This document shows positions 1-9,880 of a DNA stretch of 64,000 nucleotides, piece after piece. A model generated the notes under the pieces. It ran no database searches, was not told the origin of the DNA, and saw only the letters and a list, made by a program, of their open reading frames with translations. A program made the position numbers and the translations under genes. The DNA comes from Streptomyces sp. NBC_00224 (GTDB lineage: Bacteria; Actinomycetota; Actinomycetes; Streptomycetales; Streptomycetaceae), in NCBI RefSeq assembly GCF_041435195.1, contig NZ_CP108106.1:6301501-6365500 (forward strand), read 5' to 3'. How positions within the stretch are numbered: position 1 is the first letter of the stretch; each line of letters begins with the position of its first letter.

Positions 1-452
1 GGGCGTTCGGGCTGACCGGGCTGCCACTGAGGATCAGCGTGCTGATCTTCGTGATCGGGTTCTTCAGCTGGCCGTACATGGGGCGTATCGTCCGGGCCCA
101 GACGCTCAGCCTGCGCGAACGCGAGTTCGTCGAGGCGGCCAAGAGCCTCGGCGCCCGCGGTCCGTTCATCCTGATCCGGGAGCTGCTGCCGAACCTGGTC
201 GCACCGATCCTGGTCTACGCGACGCTCCTGATCCCCACGAACATCCTGTTCGAGGCAGGCCTCAGCTTCCTCGGCGTCGGCATCTCGCCGCCGCAGGCAT
301 CGTGGGGCGGAATGCTCTCCACTGCGACCGACCTCTATGAGGCGGACCCGCAGTACATGATCGTGCCGGGCCTGGCGATCTTCGTCACCGTCCTGGCGTT
401 CAACCTGCTGGGCGACGGGCTGCGAGACGCCCTCGACCCGCGAGGAAAGTAA
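1..452 (+). CDS. Peptide ABC transporter permease (DppC/OppC type), 5'-truncated
   Basis: Inner-membrane permease subunit of an oligopeptide/dipeptide importer. The frame is already open at base 3, so the N-terminus lies outside the window; about 150 C-terminal residues are present. The EAA-loop characteristic of BPD permeases is visible as EFVEAAKSLGARGPFILIRELLPN (start near base 124), where the ATPases dock, followed by hydrophobic segments and the usual family ending LGDGLRDALDPRGK. It is followed 65 bp later by the substrate-binding lipoprotein, then permease B and two ATPases, so it is one of the two permeases of a five-gene transporter. The function call is secure; the substrate cannot be read from this part. 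Confidence 0.93.
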   Translation, partial: AFGLTGLPLRISVLIFVIGFFSWPYMGRIVRAQTLSLREREFVEAAKSLGARGPFILIRELLPNLVAPILVYATLLIPTNILFEAGLSFLGVGISPPQASWGGMLSTATDLYEADPQYMIVPGLAIFVTVLAFNLLGDGLRDALDPRGK

Positions 453-517
453 GCACGCGGCACCTGCCACACAACGACACATCTGCCGCAACCATCCATA
501 GAGGGGGCATTCCTCAG

Positions 518-2275
518 GTGAAGACGAGAAAAGCGACCGTTCTGATCGCTACCGCCGTGGCGCTGACACTGGGGGCCACCGCGTGCAACGACTCCAAGGA
601 CGACGACGGTGGTGCCAAGGGCGGCAAGTCCGTCACTGACGCCGGGCTCAGCCAGATCGTGAACAAGTCCGACAAGAAGGGTGGCACCGCCACCTACGCG
701 ATGTCGGACGTCCCGGACTCCCTGGACCCGGGCAACACGTACTACGGCTGGGTGCAGAACTTCTCCCGCCTGTACGGCCGTACGCTCACCACGTTCAAGC
801 CGGCCGCCGGCAAGGACGGCCTGACCGTGGTCCCGGACCTCGCGGAGTCGCTCGGCAAGCCCAGCGCGGACGCGAAGACCTGGACGTACACCCTGCGCAA
901 GGGCCTGAAGTTCGAGGACGGCACGCCGATCACCTCGAAGGACGTCAAGTACGCCGTCGAGCGGTCGAACTTCGCCCCCGAGGCCCTGTCCAACGGCCCG
1001 ACGTACTTCAAGTCGCACCTGATCGACGGTGACAAGTACGAGGGTCCGTACAAGAACAAGGACCCCAAGGGCATCGCGTCGATCGAGACGCCGGACGACA
1101 ACACCATCGTCTTCAAGCTGAAGGACGCCTTCGCGGACTTCGACTACCTGGCGACGTTCTCGCAGACGGCCCCCGTGCCGGCGGCGAAGGACAAGGGTGC
1201 GACCTACGTCCAGCACATCGTCTCCTCCGGCCCGTACAAGTTCGAGTCGTACGAGGAGGGCAAGGGCGCGACCCTCGTCCGCAACCCGCAGTGGGACCAG
1301 AAGACCGACCCGGTCCGCCCGGCCCTGCCGGACAAGATCAGCATCCGGTTCAAGGTCAACGCGGTCACGGTCGACAACGACCTGCTCGCCGACAACCTGA
1401 CCGCCGACGCGGCCGGCACCGGTGTCTCCCCGCAGACCCAGCCGAAGGTCCTCACCAGCCCGAAGTACAAGTCGCAGACGGACGGTTCGTACGCCGGCGC
1501 CACCTCGTACATCGGTCTGAACCTGAACGTCGCCCCCTTCGACAACGTGCACTGCCGCAAGGCCGTCCAGTGGGGCATCGACAAGGCGTCGATCCAGGCC
1601 GCCGCTGGTGGCGCGCCCAAGGGTGACGTCGCCTCGACGCTGCTGCCGCCGTCGGTCAACGGCTACGCCAAGTTCAACCAGTACGAGACTCCGGGCGACA
1701 AGGGCGACGAGGCCAAGGCCAAGGAAGAGCTCAAGCAGTGCAACCAGCCGAACGGCTTCTCGACGAACCTGACGGCCCGCTCCGACCGCCCGTCCGAGAT
1801 GGCCATGGCCACCGCGGTCCAGGCGTCGCTGAAGAAGATCAACATCAACGCTGAGATCAAGTCCTTCCCCGCGGGCAAGTACTTCCAGAACTTCGCCGGC
1901 AACCCGCAGTACGTGCACGACCACAAGCTCGGCATGATCATGACCGCGTGGGGTGCCGACTGGCCGACCGGCTTCGGCTTCCTGGACCAGATCATCAACG
2001 GCTCGGCCATCAAGCCGTCCGGTGGCAACAACGTCCAGGAGCTGAACGACCCGGCGATCAACAAGGCGCTGAACGACGCCATCGCCAACACGGACAAGAC
2101 CGCCCGTGAGAAGGCCTGGGGCGACATCGACAAGATGGTCGCCGAGAACGCCTCCGCCGTGCCGCTGATCTACCGCAAGAACCTGCTGTTCCGCCCGACG
2201 TCCGCGACGAACGTCACGGTCACCCAGGCGTACCTCGGTATGTACGACTACCTGCTGATGGGTTCCTCCAAGTAA
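518..2275 (+). CDS. Peptide ABC transporter substrate-binding lipoprotein (SBP family 5)
   Basis: Extracytoplasmic receptor of the importer, 585 aa, tethered to the membrane. The N-terminus MKTRKATVLIATAVALTLG is a lipoprotein signal and LGATAC is the lipobox, with the acylated Cys near residue 23. A Lys/Asp/Gly-rich linker leads to the SBP_bac_5 fold (VPDLAESL, WTYTLRKGLKFEDGTPITSKDVKYAVER). The GTG start is chosen for the GAGGGGG ribosome site at 501-507 and because it begins the signal peptide. Codon use is extremely biased (AAG, CTG, GTC), consistent with high expression. A 20-bp hairpin follows the stop, before the permease gene. The family includes peptide, nickel and sugar receptors; peptide is inferred from the D/F-type ATPases downstream. 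Confidence 0.95.
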   Translation: MKTRKATVLIATAVALTLGATACNDSKDDDGGAKGGKSVTDAGLSQIVNKSDKKGGTATYAMSDVPDSLDPGNTYYGWVQNFSRLYGRTLTTFKPAAGKDGLTVVPDLAESLGKPSADAKTWTYTLRKGLKFEDGTPITSKDVKYAVERSNFAPEALSNGPTYFKSHLIDGDKYEGPYKNKDPKGIASIETPDDNTIVFKLKDAFADFDYLATFSQTAPVPAAKDKGATYVQHIVSSGPYKFESYEEGKGATLVRNPQWDQKTDPVRPALPDKISIRFKVNAVTVDNDLLADNLTADAAGTGVSPQTQPKVLTSPKYKSQTDGSYAGATSYIGLNLNVAPFDNVHCRKAVQWGIDKASIQAAAGGAPKGDVASTLLPPSVNGYAKFNQYETPGDKGDEAKAKEELKQCNQPNGFSTNLTARSDRPSEMAMATAVQASLKKININAEIKSFPAGKYFQNFAGNPQYVHDHKLGMIMTAWGADWPTGFGFLDQIINGSAIKPSGGNNVQELNDPAINKALNDAIANTDKTAREKAWGDIDKMVAENASAVPLIYRKNLLFRPTSATNVTVTQAYLGMYDYLLMGSSK

Positions 2276-2316
2276 GCGGCTGAGCCCCCGAGTTCTTTGA
2301 AAGGCAGGTGAAGGCT

Positions 2317-2361
2317 CCGGTGCCCGCCGGGTCGGGAAACCCCCGGCCTGGCGGGCACCGG
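2317..2361 (+). promoter_or_regulatory. Strong intergenic stem-loop between receptor and permease genes
   Basis: Bases 2317-2336 pair with 2342-2361: a 20-bp stem (12 outer pairs perfect, two G-U pairs inside) closed by a 5-nt AAACC loop. No T-run follows, so it is unlikely to be a simple terminator. It lies 42 bp after the receptor stop and 13 bp before the permease GTG. In other ABC operons such hairpins protect the upstream receptor mRNA or reduce read-through, giving receptor excess; that role is inferred here. Confidence 0.75.
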
Positions 2362-2374
2362 TTGCCGGACAGCT

Positions 2375-3381
<1,007 letters not shown>

Positions 3382-3385
<4 letters not shown>

Positions 3386-4476
3386 GCGACCTGAACAAGA
3401 CCGGCGCGGCCGTCGGCGAGCCGGTGGCCGAGCGCCCCGCCGACGCCGGGGAGGCCTTCCTCTCCGTACGGGACCTGCGCATCCACTTCGACACCGACGA
3501 CGGCCTGGTCAAGTCCGTCGACGGGGTCAGCTTCGACATCAAGCCCGGCAGGACCCTCGGCATCGTGGGCGAGTCCGGCTCGGGCAAGTCCGTCACCTCG
3601 CTCGGCCTGATGGGGCTGCACCGCAGCACCAACGCCAAGATCTCCGGCGAGGTGTGGCTGGACGGCGAGGAGCTGATCGGCGCCGACCCCGAGCACGTAC
3701 GGCGGCTGCGCGGCCGGAAGATGGCCATGATCTTCCAGGACCCGCTCTCCGCGATGCACCCGTACTACTCGGTCGGCGCGCAGATCGTGGAGGCCTACCG
3801 GGTCCACAACCCGGTCAGCAAGAAGGTCGCCCGCACGCGGGCGATCGAGATGCTCGACCGGGTCGGCATCCCCGAGCCGGGCAAGCGGGTGGACTCCTAT
3901 CCGCACGAGTTCTCCGGCGGTATGCGCCAGCGCGCGATGATCGCGATGGCGCTGGTCAACAACCCGGAGCTGCTGATCGCGGACGAGCCGACCACCGCCC
4001 TGGACGTCACCGTCCAGGCGCAGATCCTGGACCTGATCCGCGATCTGCAGAAGGAGTTCGGCTCCGCCGTCATCATGATCACGCACGATCTGGGCGTGGT
4101 CGCCGAGATGGCGGACGACCTCCTGGTGATGTACGGCGGCCGGTGCATCGAGCGCGGCCCGGCCGAGAAGGTCTTCTACGAGCCCCAGCACCCCTACACC
4201 TGGGGTCTGCTGGGGTCCATGCCGCGCATCGACCGCGAGGAGACGGACCGGCTGATCCCGGTCAAGGGCCAGCCGCCGTCGCTGATCAACGTGCCGTCCG
4301 GCTGCGCCTTCAACCCGCGCTGCCCGTACGCGGACCTCCCCAAGGACAACGTCACGCGCACCGTGCGTCCCGAGCTCAAGCAGTGGGACGACACCGAGGG
4401 GCACTTCTCGGCCTGCCACATGTCGCAGGAGGAGCGGGCCCGTATCTGGACCGAAGAGATTGCGCCGAAGCTGTGA
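3382..4476 (+). CDS. Peptide ABC transporter ATPase (DppD/OppD type)
   Basis: First cytoplasmic ATPase of the importer, 364 aa from the GTG that overlaps the permease stop. Walker A is GESGSGKS (residues 63-70), the ABC signature is [12 protein letters not shown], Walker B is LLIADEPT and the H-loop is ITHDLGV. The C-terminus has the oligopeptide_ABC extension with the Cys pattern [13 protein letters not shown] and a later SACH, which in DppD/OppD proteins can bind an iron-sulfur cluster. The N-terminal 25 residues are Ala/Glu-rich and poorly conserved in the family. Its stop overlaps the start of the second ATPase. Energises peptide uptake with the partner encoded next. Confidence 0.95.
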
Positions 4477-5756
4477 GCGACAAGAAGCCCACACAGGGCA
4501 CCGAGAAGGCGATCCCGGAGCAGTCGGCCGCCTCGCCCGAGCCGCTTCTCAAGGTGGAGGGGCTCGTCAAGCACTTCCCCATCAAGAAGGGCCTGTTCGG
4601 GCGGCAGACCGGCGCGGTCAAGGCGGTCGACGGCATCTCCTTCGACGTCCGGGCGGGTGAGACCCTCGGCGTGGTGGGCGAGTCGGGCTGCGGCAAGTCG
4701 ACGATGGGCCGGCTGGTCACCCGGCTGCTCGAACCGACGGGCGGCAAGGTCGAGTTCGAGGGCCACGACATCACGCACATGTCGGCCGGGCGGATGCGTC
4801 CGCTCCGCCGCGACATGCAGATGATCTTCCAGGACCCGTACGGCTCGCTGAACCCGCGCCACACCATCGGCGGGATCGTCTCCACCCCCTTCCGGCTCCA
4901 GGGCGTCACGCCCGAGGGCGGGGTGAAGAAGGAGGTCCAGCGGCTGATGGAGCTGGTGGGCCTCAACCCCGAGCACTACAACCGCTATCCGCACGAGTTC
5001 TCCGGCGGCCAGCGCCAGCGCATCGGCATCGCCCGTGCGCTCGCGCTCAACCCGAAGCTGGTCGTGGCGGACGAGCCGGTCTCGGCGCTCGACGTGTCGA
5101 TCCAGGCGCAGGTGGTCAACCTCCTCGACGACCTCCAGAGCGAGCTGGGCCTCACGTACGTGATCATCGCCCACGACCTGTCGGTCATCCGGCACGTCTC
5201 GGACCGGATCGCGGTGATGTACCTCGGCAAGATCGTGGAGCTCGCCGACCGCAAGTCGCTGTACTCGGCGCCCATGCACCCGTACACCAAGGCTCTCCTT
5301 TCGGCCGTGCCGGTGCCGGACCCCAAGCGCAAGGGCGTCAAGAGCGAGCGGATCCTGCTCAAGGGCGATGTGCCGTCGCCCATCTCGCCGCCGAGCGGCT
5401 GCCGCTTCCACACCCGGTGCTGGAAGGCGACGGAGATCTGCAAGACGCAGGAACCGCCGCTGATCGCCCTGAAGACCGGCCACCAGGTGGCCTGTCACCA
5501 CCCGGAGAACGCGCCGGACCAGGTCCCGGGCGAGGCGGTGCTGCCCGAGGCGCGGGAGTCGGTGGAGGTGGTGTCGATCGTGAAGGGCGAGCCCGCGGCG
5601 GAGGAGACGGCCCCCGAGGAGACGGCCCCCGAGGTCATCGAGGTCATCGAGGTCACCGAGACGCCCGCCGACGCGGAAACGCCGGACGCCGACGAGGCCG
5701 AGCCGGAAGCCGCAACCGGACCGGACTCCACCGTTCAGGAGTCAACCGACAAGTAA
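4473..5756 (+). CDS. Peptide ABC transporter ATPase (DppF/OppF type) with acidic tail
   Basis: Second ATPase, 427 aa, GTG start in a GTGA overlap with the previous gene. Walker A GESGCGKS, signature [15 protein letters not shown], Walker B LVVADEPV and H-loop IAHDLSV are all present, as is the C-terminal [12 protein letters not shown]ys motif. About 75 residues beyond the usual end form an unusual Glu/Ala/Pro-rich tail built from short repeats ([20 protein letters not shown]), encoded by near-exact 15-bp and 9-bp tandem repeats around 5599-5660. The tail is probably disordered and of unknown role. It is the last gene of the transporter unit; the next gene starts 96 bp on with its own ribosome site. 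Confidence 0.94.
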   Translation: MSDKKPTQGTEKAIPEQSAASPEPLLKVEGLVKHFPIKKGLFGRQTGAVKAVDGISFDVRAGETLGVVGESGCGKSTMGRLVTRLLEPTGGKVEFEGHDITHMSAGRMRPLRRDMQMIFQDPYGSLNPRHTIGGIVSTPFRLQGVTPEGGVKKEVQRLMELVGLNPEHYNRYPHEFSGGQRQRIGIARALALNPKLVVADEPVSALDVSIQAQVVNLLDDLQSELGLTYVIIAHDLSVIRHVSDRIAVMYLGKIVELADRKSLYSAPMHPYTKALLSAVPVPDPKRKGVKSERILLKGDVPSPISPPSGCRFHTRCWKATEICKTQEPPLIALKTGHQVACHHPENAPDQVPGEAVLPEARESVEVVSIVKGEPAAEETAPEETAPEVIEVIEVTETPADAETPDADEAEPEAATGPDSTVQESTDK

Positions 5757-5852
5757 CGCATGACGGTTCGGCAAAGTCATGTTCACGCCGAAACGGGAGA
5801 GTGCAGAGTCTGCCTGTCCGTACGCACGGAAACGCGTTCGAAGGGCAGACCC

Positions 5853-7259
5853 ATGGCACTCTCCCGTTCGGCACGCCGTACCTCACGGCTGCTCGCCCTC
5901 GCCACCGCGGCGGCCTCGGCCTTCACCATCGCCGCCGCACCCGGCGGCGGCTCGCCCGGCGCCGCCGGCATCGGCGACCCCTACTTCCCCGACCTCGGCA
6001 ACGGCGGCTTCGACGCCCTCCACTACGACCTCGGCGTCAGCTACCACCCGGACTCCGGGCGGCTCGACGGGCGTACGACGATCACCGCCCGCGCCACCCA
6101 GACCCTCACCAGCTTCGACCTCGACCTCCAGAAGCTCACCGTCGACGCGATACGGGTGAACGGCAGACCTGCCGACTTCACCCGCAACGGCGACGAGATA
6201 GTGGTGACGCCCCGTCACAAACTGCGAAAGGGCCAGGAGTTCGAGGTCACCGTCGGCTACGGCGGAGTGCCCGTCGCGCTCAACGGGCCCATCGTCTTCG
6301 GCTCCGACTACGGCTGGATGAAGACCAAGGACGGCGTCTTCGTGGCCTGCGAGCCGAACGCCGCCTCCACCTGGTTCCCCTCCAGCGACCACCCCGCCGA
6401 CAAGGCCACCTACGACATCCGCATCGACGCCCCCAAGGGCCTGACCGGCGTCTCCAACGGCCGTCTGGTCTCCTCGTACGACCGGGGCGACCGCTCGTAC
6501 TCCCACTGGCGCGAGAACAGGCCGATGGCGACGTACCTGGCCACGGCGACCATCGGCAAGTTCGACGTGAGGACCGGGAAGACCCCGGCCGGGACGCCGA
6601 TCTACGTGGCCGTCGACCCGGTGCTCAAGGGGCAGAACCAGGTCGACGTCTACGCGGTCACCGCCGAGGCCACCGACTACTGGTCCAAGGTCTTCGGCCC
6701 GTACCCGTTCGAGGAGACGGGCGCGATTGTCGACGACATGCCCCAGGCGGGCTTCTCGCTCGAAGTGCAGTCCAAGCCCGCGTACTCGGCGGTGCGCAAC
6801 GAGACCACGATCGTCCACGAGCTCGCCCACCAGTGGTTCGGCGACTCGGTCTCGGTGGCGCAATGGAAGGACATCTGGCTCAACGAGGGCTTCGCGAGCT
6901 ACTCGCAGTGGCTGTGGGAGGAGCACAAGGGGCGGGGGACCGCGCACGACCTGGCCCGCGCCTACTACGACCGGGTCCCGGCCGGGGACGCGTTCTGGCA
7001 GACGAAGGTCGCGGACCCGCAGCGCGACACCATGTTCGCCAACGCCGTCTACCGGCGCGGCGCGCTGACGCTCCAGGCGCTGCGCGAGCGCATCGGCGAC
7101 GGGGCGTTCTTCAAGCTGCTGCCCGCGTGGACGAAGCTGCACCGGTACGGCAACGCGAACACGTCCGACTTCATCAAGCTCGCCGAGAAGGTCTCCGGGC
7201 AGCAGCTGGACGACCTCTTCCAGACGTGGATCTACTCGACCGGCAAGCCCACCTGGTAG
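5853..7259 (+). CDS. Secreted M1-family zinc metallopeptidase
   Basis: Predicted extracellular aminopeptidase-like enzyme, 468 aa. ATG 5853 is preferred over an in-frame ATG at 5760 because it has the AAGGGCAG ribosome site and begins a Sec signal peptide (ALSRSARRTSRLLALATAA, Ala-rich cleavage region near residue 35). The zinc site is HELAHQWFGDSV (His322, Glu323, His326), and the third ligand is in WLNEGFASY about 18 residues on. The substrate-exopeptidase loop reads QAGFSLEVQS rather than the classical GAMEN. The protein is about half the length of PepN, with only the beta-sandwich and catalytic domains, as in many streptomycete secreted M1 enzymes. It follows the peptide importer, so it may generate peptides for uptake (inference). 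Confidence 0.9.
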   Translation: MALSRSARRTSRLLALATAAASAFTIAAAPGGGSPGAAGIGDPYFPDLGNGGFDALHYDLGVSYHPDSGRLDGRTTITARATQTLTSFDLDLQKLTVDAIRVNGRPADFTRNGDEIVVTPRHKLRKGQEFEVTVGYGGVPVALNGPIVFGSDYGWMKTKDGVFVACEPNAASTWFPSSDHPADKATYDIRIDAPKGLTGVSNGRLVSSYDRGDRSYSHWRENRPMATYLATATIGKFDVRTGKTPAGTPIYVAVDPVLKGQNQVDVYAVTAEATDYWSKVFGPYPFEETGAIVDDMPQAGFSLEVQSKPAYSAVRNETTIVHELAHQWFGDSVSVAQWKDIWLNEGFASYSQWLWEEHKGRGTAHDLARAYYDRVPAGDAFWQTKVADPQRDTMFANAVYRRGALTLQALRERIGDGAFFKLLPAWTKLHRYGNANTSDFIKLAEKVSGQQLDDLFQTWIYSTGKPTW

Positions 7260-7272
7260 GAGAGCCCGAATA

Positions 7273-7305
7273 CCCGACACGTTCGAGCGGGAAACACGTA
7301 TCGGG
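7273..7305 (+). terminator. Imperfect inverted repeat after the metallopeptidase
   Basis: CCCGACACGT (7273-7282) and ACGTATCGGG (7296-7305) match at 9 of 10 pairs with a 13-nt loop, followed by GTAAAAA. A second, overlapping 8-bp repeat (ACCCGACA 7272-7279 with TGTCGGGT 7313-7320) reaches the start codon of the next gene. It could end the metallopeptidase mRNA or act as an operator for the channel gene; the sequence does not decide. Confidence 0.4.
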
Positions 7306-7318
7306 GTAAAAATGTCGG

Positions 7319-7978
7319 GTGCTCCATGAACTGTTCACCCCCTCCGTCCAGCATGCGCTCGACCTCGTCGGAATCTTCGTCTTCGCGATCTCCGGCGCGC
7401 TGCTCGCCGTACGCAAGAACTTCGACGTGTTCGGCATCGCGGTCCTGGCCGAGGTCACCGCGCTGGGCGGAGGGCTGTTCCGGGATCTGATCATCGGCGC
7501 GGTGCCGCCCGCCGCGTTCAGCGATCTCGGGTACTTCATCACTCCGCTGCTCGCCGCCGTCCTGGTCTTCTTCCTCCACCCGGAGGTCGAGCGCACCCAG
7601 AACGCGGTCAACGTCTTCGACGCGGCGGGCCTCGGCCTGTTCTGCGTCACGGGCACGACGAAGGCGTACGACTACGGGCTCGGCCTCACCTCGTCCGCGG
7701 CCCTCGGCCTCGCCACGGCGGTCGGCGGCGGCGTCCTGCGCGACGTGCTGGCCAACGAGGTCCCGTCCCTGCTCCGCTGGGACCGCGACCTGTACGCGGT
7801 CCCGGCGATCGTGGGCGCCGCGATCGTGGCCCTCTGCATCCGCTTCGAGACCCTGAACGCGGTCACGAGCGGCTTCGCCATCGTCACCGCGTTCCTGCTG
7901 CGGCTGGCGGCCATGCGCTACCACTGGCGCGCACCGAGGGCGTGGAACCGGAGGAGCGCGGCGGCGGAGGAGGGGTAG
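7319..7978 (+). CDS. TRIC-type cation channel family membrane protein (UPF0126, YicG/YvgT-like)
   Basis: Integral membrane protein of 219 aa with seven predicted hydrophobic segments arranged as two homologous triplets. The paired glycine motifs that mark this family are present: GGGLFRDLIIGAVPP in the first repeat and GGGVLRDVLANEVPS in the second. Prokaryotic relatives are trimeric monovalent cation channels related to the eukaryotic TRIC proteins. The GTG start is the only one giving the family's N-terminus (LHELFTPSVQHALDLVGIFVFAISGALLAVRKN). The C-terminal 20 residues are Arg-rich and cytoplasmic. Transcription is on the same strand as both neighbours, with a possible hairpin upstream. 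Confidence 0.88.
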   Translation: MLHELFTPSVQHALDLVGIFVFAISGALLAVRKNFDVFGIAVLAEVTALGGGLFRDLIIGAVPPAAFSDLGYFITPLLAAVLVFFLHPEVERTQNAVNVFDAAGLGLFCVTGTTKAYDYGLGLTSSAALGLATAVGGGVLRDVLANEVPSLLRWDRDLYAVPAIVGAAIVALCIRFETLNAVTSGFAIVTAFLLRLAAMRYHWRAPRAWNRRSAAAEEG

Positions 7979-8025
7979 GGGGCGAAGCCCCGTGGCGGGG
8001 TGCGGGGCGGGGGGCAAAAAAAAGC

Positions 8026-8054
8026 TACCGCTCAGTAACGTACCCGTGTACCTT
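8026..8054 (+). promoter_or_regulatory. Probable promoter and TetR-like site of the thioesterase gene
   Basis: TACCGCTCAGTAAC (8026-8039) reads on the other strand as GTTACTGAGCGGTA, an imperfect palindrome of the kind bound by TetR regulators of acyl metabolism. A similar TACCACTCAGTAAAC occurs at 9585-9599, immediately upstream of the TetR gene. TACCTT (8049-8054) is a possible -10, 6 nt before the ATG, which would make the mRNA leaderless. All of this is pattern reading. Confidence 0.35.
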
Positions 8055-8060
8055 TGCCGC

Positions 8061-8906
8061 ATGGCACAGGCAACGATCGGGGACAGCGAGTTCGACCGCG
8101 ACACCGCCGTCACCCCGCGCGAAGACGAAGACGGCGTCTACGACGCCCACCTCTCGGCGGGGTGGACGATCATCCACGCCGTGAACGGCGGATATCTCCT
8201 CGCCCTCCTCGGCCGCACGCTCGGCCGCGCCCTCCCGCACGCCGACCCGTTCAGCGTGACGGCCCACTACCTCACCCCCTCGGCCCCCGGCCCGGCCGTC
8301 GTCCGCACCCAGCGCGTCCGCACCGGCCGTACGCTCTCCACCGGCCAGGCCTCGCTCTTCCAGTACGACGAGAACGGCGCCGAGGTCGAACGCATCCGCG
8401 TCCTCGCCTCGTACGGCGACCTGGACGCACTCCCGGACGATGTGCGCACCACCGCCAAGCCGCCCGCGATCCCGCCGATCGAGCACTGCCTCGGCCCGGC
8501 CGACGGCCCCGCCCCGATCCCGGGCAGCTCGGCCATCACCGAGCGGCTGATGCTGAAGCTCGACCCGACCACCCTCGGCTGGGCGGTCGGCGCCCCCTCC
8601 GGCAAGGGCGAGATGCGCGGCTGGTTCGGCCTGGCCGACGGCCGCGACGCCGACCCGTACTCGCTGCTCCTGGCCGTCGACGCGCTCCCGCCGACCGCGT
8701 TCGAGATGGGTCTGACGGGCTGGACCCCCACGGTCGAGCTGACCGTGCACATCCGCTGCCGCCCGGCGCCCGGCCCGCTGCGGGTCTCCATCACCACCCG
8801 CAACCTGGCCGGCGGCTTCCTGGAGGAGGACGCCGAGGTCTGGGACAGCGCCGACCGCCTGGTCGCCCAGTCCCGCCAGCTCGCCCGCGCCCTGCGCACG
8901 CCGTAG
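8061..8906 (+). CDS. Thioesterase family protein (TesB/acyl-CoA thioesterase-like, double hotdog)
   Basis: Predicted cytoplasmic acyl-CoA thioesterase, 281 aa. The N-terminal half carries the typical VYDAHLSAGWTIIHAVNGGYLLALLGRTLG and VTAHYLTPSAPGPAVV segments (first hotdog, residues 20-115), and the second half ends with LTVHIRCRPAPGPLRVSITTRNLAGGFLEEDAEVWDSADRLVAQSRQLA. ATG 8061 is used rather than an upstream in-frame ATG because homologous proteins begin MAQATIGDSEFDRDTAV and the upstream stretch is a G-rich non-coding repeat. It converges with the TetR gene 31 bp away. The family is broad; physiological substrate unknown. Confidence 0.85.
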   Translation: MAQATIGDSEFDRDTAVTPREDEDGVYDAHLSAGWTIIHAVNGGYLLALLGRTLGRALPHADPFSVTAHYLTPSAPGPAVVRTQRVRTGRTLSTGQASLFQYDENGAEVERIRVLASYGDLDALPDDVRTTAKPPAIPPIEHCLGPADGPAPIPGSSAITERLMLKLDPTTLGWAVGAPSGKGEMRGWFGLADGRDADPYSLLLAVDALPPTAFEMGLTGWTPTVELTVHIRCRPAPGPLRVSITTRNLAGGFLEEDAEVWDSADRLVAQSRQLARALRTP

Positions 8907-8937
8907 CCGTACGTATCCCTCCGCCGGGCCGCCGCCC

Positions 8938-9585
8938 TCAGTCCAGCCAGTGGCGGCGGCCCAGCGTGACCAGCCTCAACTGCCGCCGCGCGGTGGCCAG
9001 CACGGCCTCCTCGGCGCGCCGTGCCGCCTCTTCGTCGCCCTCCGCGCCCGCGCCCGCCTCCAGGATCGCCGAGGCCGTCATCACCATGTGGTCGACGTAG
9101 ACCCCGGCCAGCATCCGCAGATCCGCCGCGCTCCACCCCTGCGACTCGGGGTCCGCGCCCAGTGCCTCGGCCACCTCGTCGGCGAACCGCCGCAGCTGGA
9201 CGCCTATGGCCTCGCGCACCGGCGCCACCCCGCCGTGCCGCTCCCGTGCGATGAAGCGGACGTGCGCCGGGTGCGCCCGTACATGAGAGGCGATCAGATC
9301 CACGGCCCGGTCGATGCGCTCGTCGCTCCCGCCGGTCGTCACGATCGCCGCCCGGATCGTCTCGTGCAGACTCCCGAGCGCCCCCTCCACCAGCGCCACC
9401 CCGAGGTCGGCGGTGTCCTTGAAGTGCCGGTAGAACGCGGCGGGGGCGACCCCCACGGCCCGGGTGACCTCACGAAGTCCCAGGCTGCTGAGGCTCTGGT
9501 GCTCCAACAGCCCGAGTGCCGCGTCCAGGAGGGCCTGGCGCGTCTTCTGCTTCTGGGCCTGCCGGATCCCGAGAGTGTGGCTCAT
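8938..9585 (-). CDS. TetR family regulator, FabR/DesT-like
   Basis: Regulator of 215 aa. The helix-turn-helix is SSLGLREVTRAVGVAPAAFYRHFKDTADLG (residues 33-62), which resembles FabR of E. coli and DesT of Pseudomonas more than generic TetR proteins. The later HVRFIARERHGG and the ending RRQLRLVTLGRRHW also fit that group. FabR and DesT sense acyl chains and control unsaturated fatty acid synthesis, so acyl-CoA/ACP sensing is inferred here too. The ATG is followed at once by the Lys/Gln-rich arm RQAQKQKTRQALLDAAL. The gene is divergent from two small membrane-protein genes, and two related operator-like sequences lie in the shared promoter region (9591-9612 and 9637-9658). Confidence 0.88.
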   Translation of the reverse strand: MSHTLGIRQAQKQKTRQALLDAALGLLEHQSLSSLGLREVTRAVGVAPAAFYRHFKDTADLGVALVEGALGSLHETIRAAIVTTGGSDERIDRAVDLIASHVRAHPAHVRFIARERHGGVAPVREAIGVQLRRFADEVAEALGADPESQGWSAADLRMLAGVYVDHMVMTASAILEAGAGAEGDEEAARRAEEAVLATARRQLRLVTLGRRHWLD

Positions 9586-9590
9586 ACCAC

Positions 9591-9658
9591 TCAGTAAACA
9601 GCTGTTCGCTGAATTTGGGAAGGCTAGACTAGGTAGTCAGTGAACAGTCGTACTCCGA
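9591..9658. promoter_or_regulatory. Two DesT/FabR-like operator candidates in the divergent promoter region
   Basis: Site 1, 9591-9612, is an imperfect 22-bp palindrome: TCAGTAAACAG then CTGTTCGCTGA, with 9 of 11 symmetric pairs and a perfect AACAGCTGTT core. Site 2 starts with TCAGTGAACAG at 9637-9647, 10 of 11 identical to the first half-site, followed by a weaker second half. Site 1 is 6 bp from the TetR start codon, so autoregulation is likely. TAGACT (9625-9630) between them could be a -10 for rightward transcription. Confidence 0.6.
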
Positions 9659-9719
9659 AAACGACTTGATCTGAAACCTGATCCGAAGCCTGATCCGAAA
9701 CGAGCCAGAGAGGCACCCC

Positions 9720-9878
9720 ATGCTTTTCCTCGTCGCAGCCCTCCTCCTGCTGGGGGTCGTGCTGGGCTCAGCGGCGCACCTTCCGCTCCCGGTCACCCTG
9801 GCCGTCGCCGGCGCCATCGGGCTCTGGCTGATCGTCTTCGCCGTACGTGAACGCATCTCCTCGCACCGGAGGGCCTGA
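9720..9878 (+). CDS. Small membrane protein, 52 aa
   Basis: Short ORF with a good ribosome site (AGAGAGG, 7 nt upstream) and the biased codons of a real gene. Two hydrophobic segments, [18 protein letters not shown] (residues 2-19) and [16 protein letters not shown] (27-42), are joined by a short HLPLPVT turn, and a basic tail [10 protein letters not shown] ends the protein. It is separated by 2 nt from the next small membrane protein, so the two are co-translated. Both are divergent from a FabR/DesT-like regulator and flank its operators. No function is recognised; a role linked to membrane lipid state is only suggested by the neighbour. Confidence 0.75.
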   Translation: MLFLVAALLLLGVVLGSAAHLPLPVTLAVAGAIGLWLIVFAVRERISSHRRA

Positions 9879-9880
9879 CC

